Positions 29,607-39,484 of a stretch of 56,232 bases of DNA are shown here, one piece after another. The DNA lies in NCBI GenBank assembly GCA_017460915.1, contig JAFUAA010000041.1:1-56232 (forward strand), given 5' to 3'. The DNA comes from Bacteroidales bacterium. Its GTDB lineage: Bacteria; Bacteroidota; Bacteroidia; Bacteroidales; F082. Within the stretch, counting starts at the first letter, position 1. Every line of letters begins with the position of its first letter. Under the pieces are notes generated by a model. The model did no database searches. It was not told the DNA's origin and saw only the letters and a program-made list of their open reading frames with translations. The translations under genes were made by a program, and so were the position numbers.

Positions 29607-30904
29607 TGTTACATCGTAAAGCCATAAAAAACCTTGAAAACTGGTATGAGTCAACGCATAAGAAAGCCGCACTAGTAACGGGAGCGCGACAGGTCGGAAA
29701 AACAACTGCCATCAGGGAATTTGCGCGTCAACATTACCAGCATTTCGTGGAAGTCAATTTCGTGAAACGGCCTGTTGCACGACAAGCCTTTGACGGTGAC
29801 CTTGACACCAGTACCATCGTTTCCAACCTCTCGGCCATGGGTTTCGGACCTTTCGTCGAAGGAGAAACCTTGGTCTTTTTCGACGAAATCCAAGAATGCC
29901 CCAACGCACGCACCGCCATCAAGTTTTTGGTCGAAGAGCATCGCTATGACTTTGTCGAATCAGGCTCGTTGTTAGGCATCAATTACAAGGAAGTGCCTTC
30001 CTACCCTGTCGGTTTTGAGCAAGAATACACAATGTTTCCACTCGATTTTGAGGAGTTCCTATGGGCAAAAGGGATTGGGGACGACACCATCCAACTCATG
30101 CGGCATTCCTATGAAACCCATCAATCTTTGCCCGAGTTCATCCACAACCAATTTTTCAAGTATTTTCGCGAATTTCTAGTGGTTGGTGGAATGCCCGAAG
30201 TGGTTCAGACTTACATCGACAATGAGGATTTTCGCTTGACCACAGAGGTGCAGCGTTCCATCCTGACCACCTATCGTGCCGACATCTCGAAATATGCGGG
30301 CAAGGCGCAAACCCTCGTCAAACGAATTTTCGACGCCATCCCGTCAGAATTGGGCAAACAAGACAAGCGTTTTATCCTTGCCGACATTGAACATGGTGCC
30401 TCACGCAGAAAATACGAAGCCCCAACCCAATGGCTCATTGATGCAGGTATCGCCTACTATTCCTTCAACACTTCCGCATTTGAACTGCCCTTTGAAGCCA
30501 CTGAAAACCGTAAACTTTATAAATTGTACATGGTCGACACTGGAGTGCTCAGTCGAATGCTACTGAAAGGACTGCAATTCAATGTGATGCACGGCGACAT
30601 TGACCTCAACGAAGGCGCCCTGACCGAAAATTTTGTGGCCTGTGCCTTGTCGGGAAAAGGAATTCCCCTGCACTATTTTGACAGAAAAAGCAAGCAGGAA
30701 TTGGATTTCATTATCGAAGAGGATAACGCCATCTCCATCGTTGAAGTCAAATCGGGCGACAATTTCACCCGACACGCCTCGCTCGATGCAGCCATCAAGT
30801 CATTCCCTGAAAAAATCGGAAGATCCATCGTCTTTTGCAAGTCCAATGTCTTTGAAAAAGACAGGGTTCTTTATCTTCCGCTTTATATGGCTACGATGCT
30901 ATAG
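29606..30904 (+). CDS. AAA+ ATPase with C-terminal DUF4143 nuclease-like domain (ATPase 1)
   Basis: 432 residues from ATG 29606 (an upstream in-frame ATG at 29588 lies within the repeats). The N-terminal AAA domain has Walker A GARQVGKTT (26-34) and Walker B VFFDEIQ (Asp93-Glu94). A winged-helix region is expected in the middle. The C-terminal DUF4143 part has ELDF (Asp367) and IVEVKSG (Glu380, Lys382), the pattern of PD-(D/E)xK nuclease folds. This COG1373 family is abundant in Bacteroidales and archaea, often in many copies; its role is not established. Ends in TAG. The repeat array on its promoter and the nnr fragment behind it suggest a transferred cassette. Confidence 0.88.
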   Translation: MLHRKAIKNLENWYESTHKKAALVTGARQVGKTTAIREFARQHYQHFVEVNFVKRPVARQAFDGDLDTSTIVSNLSAMGFGPFVEGETLVFFDEIQECPNARTAIKFLVEEHRYDFVESGSLLGINYKEVPSYPVGFEQEYTMFPLDFEEFLWAKGIGDDTIQLMRHSYETHQSLPEFIHNQFFKYFREFLVVGGMPEVVQTYIDNEDFRLTTEVQRSILTTYRADISKYAGKAQTLVKRIFDAIPSELGKQDKRFILADIEHGASRRKYEAPTQWLIDAGIAYYSFNTSAFELPFEATENRKLYKLYMVDTGVLSRMLLKGLQFNVMHGDIDLNEGALTENFVACALSGKGIPLHYFDRKSKQELDFIIEEDNAISIVEVKSGDNFTRHASLDAAIKSFPEKIGRSIVFCKSNVFEKDRVLYLPLYMATML

Positions 30905-30910
30905 AAAAGC

Positions 30911-30954
30911 AATTTGTCCGCTTCGCGGATTTGTTCGACTGAGAGGATTTTCAT
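30911..30954 (-). pseudogene. Duplicate fragment of the nnr 5' end
   Basis: Read leftward from 30954 it encodes MKILSVEQIREADK, closely matching the start of the NnrE-NnrD protein (MKVLSVNQIREADK). The 44 bp agree with 29218-29261 at 37 positions. The rest of the gene is absent. It lies just behind ATPase 1, so the zinc-ribbon/ATPase segment is bracketed by two nnr starts in direct orientation. Confidence 0.75.
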
Positions 30955-30977
30955 ATTGATTTCAAGATTTTATTATT

Positions 30978-31892
30978 TCAAGATTTGTTTGACACGAGAC
31001 TGCGGGTCACGAGACACGGGACTTTCTTTTTTTCGCTTTGCGTCACTACGAGGCTCGAAGCAGTCCATCTACTCGTAATACTCGTACTGATACACAGCAA
31101 AATAATACTCATACAAATCCGCCCCTGGCTTCCATTATCATGCCAACGTGTTTCGTGCATAGTCTTTTTAACAACGCTATCATTCTTGTCATATTTGTAT
31201 CTTGTCCTCGTTTTTGTAAGCGCTGCAATCCCATTATGCTCGTTTCTTTCAAAAGTAACATTTCCTCTCGAATCAAATTCATAATAAATTCTACTTTGCC
31301 CCATCATGCCTCCAAAATACTCAGACCTGCGCAAACCGCCATTCCTATCGTACTTTCCATTGAAAAGTTCCACGACCGAATCACCTACAACAACTTTACG
31401 TTCCAGAAGGTTTCCCTTTGAATCGTACACCCATCGGCTTGAACGATTATGACGTCTTTTCTCCAAAAACCTTCCCTCGCCATCATAATTGAAACTTACC
31501 GTGTCACTCTGCGAAACGCCATTCACTACAATTTCTTTCAACATTCTTCCTTGATTATCATATTCGTACTGATAACGAGCATCACCAATTTTAGTACGAT
31601 TATCGAATGAATCATACTCTTTGCTATAACATTCCTTACCACTTACAGGATTAAGGCTATCAGCAAAAGAAAGCATTTTGTCCGAATCGAATCCACACTG
31701 ATAGAAACGCATCATGAAATCATCATGATTGATGGAATCACTCGTTTTGAACCGATAATGACATTCCACAAAAGACTTCACTTTACCGATTAACATATCT
31801 TCTTCCTTATCCGTTTTTTGACCAAAGGAAGCCAAAACAACGGAAACAAGCAAAAGGGAAAGAATCGTTGGTTTATCGACAAGGTTTCTCAT
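30978..31892 (-). CDS. Secreted YD-repeat-like protein with a repeat-derived C-terminus
   Basis: 304 residues with a signal sequence (PTILSLLLVSVVLASFGQK). The middle has YD/RHS-like beta units (YQYEYDNQGRMLKEIVV, VSFNYDGEGRFLEKR, RWVYDSKGNLLERK, YYEFDSRGNVTFERN). From about residue 250 similarity to this pattern ends, and the C-terminus (SLVVTQSEKKKVP...) is translated from the dispersed element copy C and the GAGAC repeat, so the original end has been lost. Probably a periplasmic or surface protein. AT-rich, an accessory gene. Confidence 0.6.
   Translation of the reverse strand: MRNLVDKPTILSLLLVSVVLASFGQKTDKEEDMLIGKVKSFVECHYRFKTSDSINHDDFMMRFYQCGFDSDKMLSFADSLNPVSGKECYSKEYDSFDNRTKIGDARYQYEYDNQGRMLKEIVVNGVSQSDTVSFNYDGEGRFLEKRRHNRSSRWVYDSKGNLLERKVVVGDSVVELFNGKYDRNGGLRRSEYFGGMMGQSRIYYEFDSRGNVTFERNEHNGIAALTKTRTRYKYDKNDSVVKKTMHETRWHDNGSQGRICMSIILLCISTSITSRWTASSLVVTQSEKKKVPCLVTRSLVSNKS
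31034..31070. repeat. Dispersed palindromic element, partial copy C
   Basis: CGCTTTGCGTCACTACGAGG and CGAAGCAGTCCA match one arm of copies A, B and D; the second arm is missing. It lies inside the 3' end of the YD-repeat gene. Confidence 0.6.
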
Positions 31893-31930
31893 AATTCATA
31901 CGATTTTTGAACGATTTTTCATAAAGATTT

Positions 31931-32533
31931 TCATAGGATTTCTTTGCAAAGCAAATCCCGTTCTAGTTTTTCTCTCCCCTCAAACAAAATCCCCACAATC
32001 CCAACGCCATTCGTCGCCGCCACATTGTTTGGGTTGTCGTCAATGAAAACGGTCTCCTCGGCGCGGATGCCGAAGCGCTGCAAGGCCAGTTGGAAAATCC
32101 TCGGGTCGGGCTTCATCACCTTTTCGATGCCCGAAATCACCATGTCCTCCATCAGGTTGAGGATGGGATAGACTGGCCGCACCAAGGCGAAGGTCTCCTC
32201 CGACCAGTTGGACAGCCCGAAGACGCGGAAACCTTTGTCCTTCAGCTGCTTGATGTATTCCTCCATCCCAGGAATCTGCCCGCCCATCATCTTCATGAAC
32301 TCGCCATAGTACATTTCGATTTCCTTGCGCCACACGGGGTGTTCGGCAACCAGTTCCGCCGTGCCTTCCGCCACGAGCCTACCGCCGTCGTGCTGGGCGT
32401 TCCACTCGTAGGTGCAGATGTGCGTGAGGAACCATTCGGCCTTCTCTGCATCGCCGAAATAAGGGTCATACAGGTAATGCGGGTTCCAGTCGAGGAGCAC
32501 ACCGCCGTAATCAAAGATGATGTTTTTAATCAT
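31931..32533 (-). CDS. HAD-family phosphatase (subfamily IA)
   Basis: 200 residues: motif I FDYGGVLLDWN, where Asp9 is the expected nucleophile and the second Asp of the usual DxD is Gly, as in the YihX-type sugar phosphatases; motif II GLSNWS; motif III Lys in MKPDPRIF; motif IV VFIDDNPNNV. Probably a cytoplasmic phosphatase of a sugar phosphate. 28 bp downstream of the BRO fragment on the same strand. Confidence 0.85.
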   Translation of the reverse strand: MIKNIIFDYGGVLLDWNPHYLYDPYFGDAEKAEWFLTHICTYEWNAQHDGGRLVAEGTAELVAEHPVWRKEIEMYYGEFMKMMGGQIPGMEEYIKQLKDKGFRVFGLSNWSEETFALVRPVYPILNLMEDMVISGIEKVMKPDPRIFQLALQRFGIRAEETVFIDDNPNNVAATNGVGIVGILFEGREKLERDLLCKEIL

Positions 32534-32561
32534 TGTTCGTTTCTTTTTTGAGTTGCTTTTT

Positions 32562-32897
32562 TTAAGTCACTTGCGCCATCCATTGTTTGAAAGGTTCTGC
32601 TTTAGGCGATGGGATGGATTGGATGAGACGAAAAAGTTGCTCTGTATCAGCGATATACGTATTTCTCATTTTACCATCAGGGGCGAGCATTTTCAAACCG
32701 TGACAAATTGTCACGGTTTCATTTCCTTCTTCTTTTAGTCTTTGTTTCAGCTTACGCCAATATGCAGTTGGATCAACGCTATCTGTCAAAACCGCAATTG
32801 CATCGACCACCGAAAAGTACCATTTCTCGACCTCGTCATCCCAAATGGCGCGGACTTTTCTCTGTTCAAACAGTTGAATTTTATTGTGCTGTGTCAT
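32562..32897 (-). pseudogene. Truncated BRO-N antirepressor / DinD-like protein
   Basis: 111 residues that match only the Bro-N domain: VRAIWDDEVEKWYFSVVDAIAVLTDS, YWRKLKQRL, VTICHGLKMLAPDGK, and IQSIPSPKAEPFKQWMAQV. Family members usually continue with over 150 more residues, but here the frame stops right after QV. Bro-N binds DNA and appears in phage antirepressors and DNA-damage-inducible proteins. Its own promoter is visible (minus strand TAACTTTG at about 32907-32914, TTTG 21 bp upstream in the end of the ATPase gene). A stand-alone Bro-N product is possible. Confidence 0.7.
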
Positions 32898-32928
32898 AAA
32901 ACTTATTTTGCTGCAAAGTTACAAAAAA

Positions 32929-34134
32929 TCAATACAAAAACCCAAACAGCCAAAGCGGAATCTTGTTTCCTCTACCAAGCTCCACATCGTCGATGGCCAA
33001 ATAGCTGTCCGGCGAGTCCTTGATTTGCTCGAAACGCTTGTCGGCGCCGCCCACTTCGAAGGTGTATTTCACGTCAACGAGGAAATCGCCTTGCTTCGGC
33101 GCGTTGAGTTCATGGTTGTGACAAGTCTGATTATAGAAATAGGTTTCTCTCACCGTTCCAATCTCGGGATGAGAATTGAAAGCGTACATCAGATTGGAGT
33201 TGTCCCAAAACAACTTCTCCGGTGCTGACATCTGTTTGAAGGCCTTGGCACGGGTCTTCAGTTGTCCCAGCAAGGCTCCTCTTTCCAACAAATCCAACAA
33301 CTTGAGGCCCTGCTCGCGGCTGGTCTCCAATTGGCGATACAATTCTTCCATCTTCGGCGTGAACGGCACTTGCAAAGCAATGATACCCAGCAACTTCTTC
33401 AGTTTCCGAACCGTGACGTACTCCACTTTCTCCACGGCCGGCATATCTAATTCTATAGTCTGCTGCGCCACTTCCATCAGTTTGGCGTGGAAGCCGTCCA
33501 AGTCCTCCTTATAAAACGGATAGTAACCGTGGCGACAATAACGCTCAAAATGCGGCAAGATGCGCATTTTGTCGGCAATGTCGGAGGCAATCTGCACATG
33601 ACGGGTCAGTATGTCGTCCAACGATAGCTTCTCATGGTGCAGAATGTCCTCAAACATCAGGTATTCACGGAACGAGAGACCGTTCATCGTGTGCATGGCC
33701 ACGCGGCGCGAAAGGTCGCCTTCGCCCTTGGACAATTTCAGCATCGAACTGACCGTAAACACCACGTTCATCGTCGGATAGTCGTCATAGATGTTCTTAA
33801 TGTAGGTCTGCCAATGCTCGTATTTATGTACCTCGTCAAGGAAAAGGTGCGTGCCGCCGTGCGTGTAATGGTATTCCACCAAGTCGGCAAGAGTGTTGTT
33901 GGCAAACCACATGTTGTCCAACGACACATACAACGCCTTGCTGTCATCGGCACCAAAAGCTTCCTTGATGCGCTGCTTGAGCAATGTGGACTTTCCAACA
34001 CCTTTCGGCCCTTTGATGCCGATGATACGCGCATTCCAATTGATGCTGTGCAGCAGTTCCCTTTGGAACTTCATGCTCACCTGCTTGACGCTTCGTTGTG
34101 AGTTTCTATAGAGTATGTCCAGACTTTCATTCAT
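32929..34134 (-). CDS. AAA+ ATPase, COG1373-like (ATPase 2)
   Basis: 401 residues. Walker A GPKGVGKST (42-50), Walker B HLFLDEVH (Asp100-Glu101). The C-terminus has GDFLVDVKYTFEVGG, the equivalent of the DUF4143 nuclease-like core, but with GG where the E-x-K lysine is expected, so catalysis there is doubtful. It is a diverged relative of ATPase 1 (different subfamily). A strong Shine-Dalgarno (AAAGGAGG) and minus-strand -7 box TAATTTTG (34160-34167) precede it, and the repeat array starts 6 bp behind that box. Confidence 0.87.
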   Translation of the reverse strand: MNESLDILYRNSQRSVKQVSMKFQRELLHSINWNARIIGIKGPKGVGKSTLLKQRIKEAFGADDSKALYVSLDNMWFANNTLADLVEYHYTHGGTHLFLDEVHKYEHWQTYIKNIYDDYPTMNVVFTVSSMLKLSKGEGDLSRRVAMHTMNGLSFREYLMFEDILHHEKLSLDDILTRHVQIASDIADKMRILPHFERYCRHGYYPFYKEDLDGFHAKLMEVAQQTIELDMPAVEKVEYVTVRKLKKLLGIIALQVPFTPKMEELYRQLETSREQGLKLLDLLERGALLGQLKTRAKAFKQMSAPEKLFWDNSNLMYAFNSHPEIGTVRETYFYNQTCHNHELNAPKQGDFLVDVKYTFEVGGADKRFEQIKDSPDSYLAIDDVELGRGNKIPLWLFGFLY

Positions 34135-34172
34135 AATTTCCTCCTTTGTTTTGCCGCTGCAAAATTACAAAA

Positions 34173-34352
34173 CAATATTCAAATATTGATAATTATGCAG
34201 AAAAAGAATATTTAGATATTGAAAATTTATCAGATAATCACTATTTAAATATTGATTTTTAATATAATAATAATATTCAATTATTGATATATTTGATAAA
34301 AAACAATATCTGAGTATTGAAAAATCAAAGAAAAACAATATTTAAATATTGA
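34173..34352. promoter_or_regulatory. Six palindromic 17-bp repeats with 32-33 bp period upstream of ATPase 2
   Basis: Units near CAATATTTAAATATTGA start at 34173, 34206, 34239, 34271, 34304 and 34336 (steps 33, 33, 32, 33, 32). Each is a near-palindrome; the 15-16 bp between them is AT-rich and not conserved. The first unit overlaps the -33 region of the ATPase-2 promoter; the last ends 16 bp before the tex -33 box. About three helical turns per unit would place all sites on one DNA face, so an oligomer could bind along it. Too short a repeat and no unique spacer length for CRISPR. Confidence 0.85.
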
Positions 34353-34367
34353 AATAACAAAATCACC

Positions 34368-34398
34368 TTTGTCTTCAAGGGAAAAACACTTATTTTTG
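34368..34398 (+). promoter_or_regulatory. Promoter of tex
   Basis: TTTG (34368-34371), 19-bp spacer, TATTTTTG (34391-34398): a full match to the Bacteroidota consensus, 18 bp before the tex ATG. Confidence 0.65.
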
Positions 34399-34416
34399 CG
34401 CCAAAATTTGAACATA

Positions 34417-36549
<2,133 letters not shown>

Positions 36550-36557
36550 TTCGGACT

Positions 36558-36656
36558 GCCGCTTCGCGTCATTGCGAGCGAAGCGAAGCCATCCAGAAAA
36601 AAATCTTATAGCTGGATTGTTTCGTCATACCTCCTCGCAATGACGCAAAGCGTGTC
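36558..36656. repeat. Dispersed palindromic element, copy D
   Basis: GCTTCGCGTCATTGCGAGCG at one end and CTCCTCGCAATGACGCAAAG at the other, with ATCCAG and GGATTGTTTCG inside. It is the most complete copy and fills most of the gap between tex and the Spi-domain gene. Confidence 0.75.
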
Positions 36657-36713
36657 CAAAGCATTCGATATCAGATTTTTTGCATTTTTACGTCTGCACA
36701 ACACTTTACTTCC

Positions 36714-37157
36714 ATGAAAAAATCCCTGATTATAAGCACTTTGTTAGGGGCATTCCTGACCTCACTCGCCCGACCCATCGACCTGCAAACAGCAGAATCC
36801 ATTGCCACAAAATTCATGGGAACCAACAACTTGCATTTGGTTTCCACTTATAAGACGGACGAAAACGCCGCTTCGTTTTACGTCTTCAACACTTCCGACG
36901 GCTTCGTCATCGTGTCCGCCGACAACTGCGAGACGCCCATCATCGCCTATTCGCATGAAGGCCGCTTCGACCCCGAGAATGTCCCCGTCCAAATGCAAGA
37001 CTACCTACAAGCTTTTGTCGAAAGGATGCAATACGGCATTGAAAACCAAATCTTCAGACCGACGAATCTAACGTCATAAAAATCATCGAAGACGGCCATA
37101 TCGTCATCATCAAGGACGGGAAACGATACAATGTTTCGGGGCCGCGTCTGAATTGAG
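36714..37157 (+). pseudogene. Spi-type inhibitor/propeptide domain protein, frameshifted, without protease domain
   Basis: A signal sequence (MKKSLIISTLLGAFLTSLA) is followed by a domain typical of the propeptide of C10 (streptopain-like) cysteine proteases: TAESIATKFM, ASFYVFNTSDGFVIVSADN, PIIAYSHEGRF. The frame stops at 37079. In another frame the DNA continues with VIKIIEDGHIVIIKDGKRYN to a stop at about 37157, which resembles the short C-terminal tail of Bacteroidales secreted proteins, so an indel near 37060 separates the two. The catalytic Cys/His domain is absent. It may be an internally deleted protease gene or a stand-alone inhibitor. Confidence 0.6.
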
Positions 37158-37230
37158 GATTATTTGTAATTTTGCAGCGCGTTTGCAATAAAAAAAGGAT
37201 TATTCAGTTTTTCAACAAAACGAAATCACG

Positions 37231-38070
37231 ATGAGAAGAGTCAGCATATTTGCTTTGGTTTTGGCCTTTTTGGTCGCCGCCCCCACCCTGCTCCACGCCC
37301 AAATCATCAAAGGCGAAGTGTTCTTTGGCGGCAACGCCTGTCAGGTGGACGGCGACGAATGCTACGGCTTCAAGAAATTCGGTGTACACGCCGGCGCGGG
37401 AGCCTTGATTCCCATCACCAGTTTTATGGACGTGGGCCTCGAAGTGCTTTTCAACCAGAAAGGGGCCTACAAAAAGAACGCCCACACCTCGAACAGCACC
37501 TTCCCCTATGCCTATCATCTGAAGCTCAACTACGCCGAGATTCCGCTGATGATTTACCTGACCGACAAAGATGCGGTCTCGGTCGGCATTGGCGTTTCCT
37601 ACGGGCGCGTCGTCGGCCTCAACGAACTCGTCAACGGCGAGCCTTCGAATTACGAAGGCGTCGGCATCGGCATTGGCGATGGACAATTGCATTGGAGACA
37701 AAACGAGGACAAACTCCCCGACATCGGCCACATCATCGACATCAACGAGCTTTCAGAAATCGTATATAAGGAAGGTTTTCCGGCCACCACCCATGTTTCG
37801 GAGGTGATTGCCAACTCCAACACCTATCGCGGCAACGACTTCAACATCTGCGCCGATGCGCGTTTCCGCCTTTGGGAAGGCGTCCATGCCGAACTGCGCT
37901 ACCAGTATTCGTTGCGTCCCATCCGCTACCGAATGTTCTACGAAGACCCCAACCTCGTGCTGGCCAACCAAATCAGGGCCCAATACAACAACAGCATTAC
38001 GCTGAGGGTGGTTTACATCTTCAACGAACACCGCAGCAAGTCGAATAAGGAAAGCTCGAAAAAAGAATGA
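37231..38070 (+). CDS. Outer-membrane beta-barrel protein, PorT-like
   Basis: 279 residues with signal peptide (MRRVSIFALVLAFLVAAPTLLHAQ). Alternating hydrophobic strands ending in aromatic residues (FFGGNACQVDG, GVHAGAGALIP, YHLKLNYAEIPLMIYL, AVSVGIGVSYGRVVG, HAELRYQYSLRPI, ITLRVVYIF) fit an 8-stranded barrel of the PorT/OMP_b-brl_2 type. The soluble C-terminal tail is lysine/serine-rich. Some family members serve T9SS assembly; a T9SS cargo occurs in this window, but the link is not shown. Confidence 0.72.
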   Translation: MRRVSIFALVLAFLVAAPTLLHAQIIKGEVFFGGNACQVDGDECYGFKKFGVHAGAGALIPITSFMDVGLEVLFNQKGAYKKNAHTSNSTFPYAYHLKLNYAEIPLMIYLTDKDAVSVGIGVSYGRVVGLNELVNGEPSNYEGVGIGIGDGQLHWRQNEDKLPDIGHIIDINELSEIVYKEGFPATTHVSEVIANSNTYRGNDFNICADARFRLWEGVHAELRYQYSLRPIRYRMFYEDPNLVLANQIRAQYNNSITLRVVYIFNEHRSKSNKESSKKE

Positions 38071-38088
38071 GATTCCCCGAGAGGAAAC

Positions 38089-38802
38089 CTACAATCCCAA
38101 ATAATAATCCTTCAGGAATGCATTGTATTGCGAAGTGAAGCGTTTGTCAGCGGCGCGAATGACGAATGATTCCTCAACAACAGCATCACACTTCCCGAAG
38201 CCAAATTCCAAATTGAAACGATTTGGCTCCTTGCCTTCTATCGGAATGATAGTCAAACGCTTATGAAGGAAAAAACCACTTCTTGAAGCCATTTGCAAAA
38301 AATCTTTCGACACATCGACGGGCAACACCAAAGCAAAACGTCCGTCAGGCTTCAAAAGGCGACGCGCCACGGCGCAAAGCGAAGCATAGGAAAGCGACAT
38401 GTCGTTGTGCCTCGCGCGACTTTTCCGCTCTTCGTCGCACTTGGAATAACGGTTGAAAAACGGTGGATTGGAGACAATCAAATCAAACTTCCTTCTCGGT
38501 TGGAAATCATTGATGTCGATGCAAAAGGCATGCAGTTGGTCGCGCCACTGCGAAGCCTCGAAATTGACGGTGGCCTCCTCAATGGAAGCCTGGTCGATGT
38601 CGACCGCATCCACTTGGGCCACACCTTTTTGCGCAAGCATCAAAGGCAATAGGCCACAGCCCGTGCCGATGTCCAAAACTACATCCGTCGGTTTCACCTC
38701 CGTCCAGCGACCCAGCAAAATGGCGTCGGTGCCTACCTTCATCGTCGAGCGATGATGGTAGAGGCTGAAATGCTTGAAGTGGAACGGGCGTGCGTCGGTC
38801 AT
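38089..38802 (-). CDS. trmN6: tRNA1(Val) (adenine-37-N6)-methyltransferase
   Basis: 237 residues. F-HF-LYHHRSTMKVGTDAILLG is the family's N-terminal signature; SAM binding by DIGTGCGLLPLM; the catalytic motif NPPF in IVSNPPFFNRY; then RARHND. It modifies A37 next to the anticodon of tRNA-Val. Start overlaps the rimM stop by ATGA, so the two are translationally coupled. Confidence 0.9.
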   Translation of the reverse strand: MTDARPFHFKHFSLYHHRSTMKVGTDAILLGRWTEVKPTDVVLDIGTGCGLLPLMLAQKGVAQVDAVDIDQASIEEATVNFEASQWRDQLHAFCIDINDFQPRRKFDLIVSNPPFFNRYSKCDEERKSRARHNDMSLSYASLCAVARRLLKPDGRFALVLPVDVSKDFLQMASRSGFFLHKRLTIIPIEGKEPNRFNLEFGFGKCDAVVEESFVIRAADKRFTSQYNAFLKDYYLGL

Positions 38803-39323
38803 TGCAAGTACATGTCTATCAAGCCCTCAGGGGCTGTTATCGTCAGGATTTTATGGTCGCGTTCAACCTTTTGTATGACTTGGTCGAGAATCGGGATGAG
38901 GATTTCCTTCTTGCCTTTCATGACTTGCAGGATGGCTTGGGTGGGATATTCAAGCACTTCGGTGACGGGACCGAGCTCGCCTTTTTCGGTGTCGATGACC
39001 GTAAACCCCACGATTTCATGGAAATAGAACTGTTTACCGCTCAGTTTGGGCAACATCTCCAAAGGCAAATACACGGGTTTCCCGACCAGGTTTTGCGCCT
39101 GTTCGACGGTCTTCACGTCCTGCACGCTGACGAAAAACTTGTCGCCATTGGGCGTGATTTTCTCCACAAAGAACGGCGTCAGCACCTTGTTGATTTCGAG
39201 GAAGAAATGCTTCATTTCAAGGTAAGCCGAGGGGTCGTCGGCCTCCAATTTGATGGTCACCTCCCCTTTCAGGCCGTGCGTCTTGGCCACGCGGCCCAGA
39301 TAAAAACAGTCTTCTTTTTTCAT
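38799..39323 (-). CDS. rimM: Ribosome maturation factor RimM
   Basis: 174 residues from ATG 39323 (MKKEDCFYLGRVAKTHGLKGEV). N-terminal RimM barrel, then the PRC-barrel with YFHEIVGFTV and LEYPTQAILQV and ILIPIL. It helps assemble the 30S head by binding S19. The extension to 39347 would cover the -7 box. Pairing with trmN6 makes a small RNA-maturation operon. Confidence 0.92.
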   Translation of the reverse strand: MKKEDCFYLGRVAKTHGLKGEVTIKLEADDPSAYLEMKHFFLEINKVLTPFFVEKITPNGDKFFVSVQDVKTVEQAQNLVGKPVYLPLEMLPKLSGKQFYFHEIVGFTVIDTEKGELGPVTEVLEYPTQAILQVMKGKKEILIPILDQVIQKVERDHKILTITAPEGLIDMYLQ

Positions 39324-39344
39324 CGTTTCTTTCAAATTTGCCTG

Positions 39345-39377
39345 CAAAATTATAAAAAATCTATCGATATTATCAAA
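39345..39377 (-). promoter_or_regulatory. Promoter of rimM-trmN6
   Basis: Minus strand: TTTG (39374-39377), 21-bp spacer, TAATTTTG (39345-39352), a good Bacteroidota promoter ending 21 bp before the rimM ATG. Confidence 0.6.
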
Positions 39378-39484
39378 TTTATCGGAAAATAATAAAAAGA
39401 TATCATATTGGTTATAAGCTAATTATATCTATTTTCGATAAATATTTCAAAAAAAAACACTTGACAAACTACAATTATTTTGTA

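Noticed and set aside
34173-34352. CRISPR array
   Set aside because: Repeats are 17-bp palindromes with 15-16 bp AT-rich gaps, and no cas genes are present; the placement on a promoter fits operators better.
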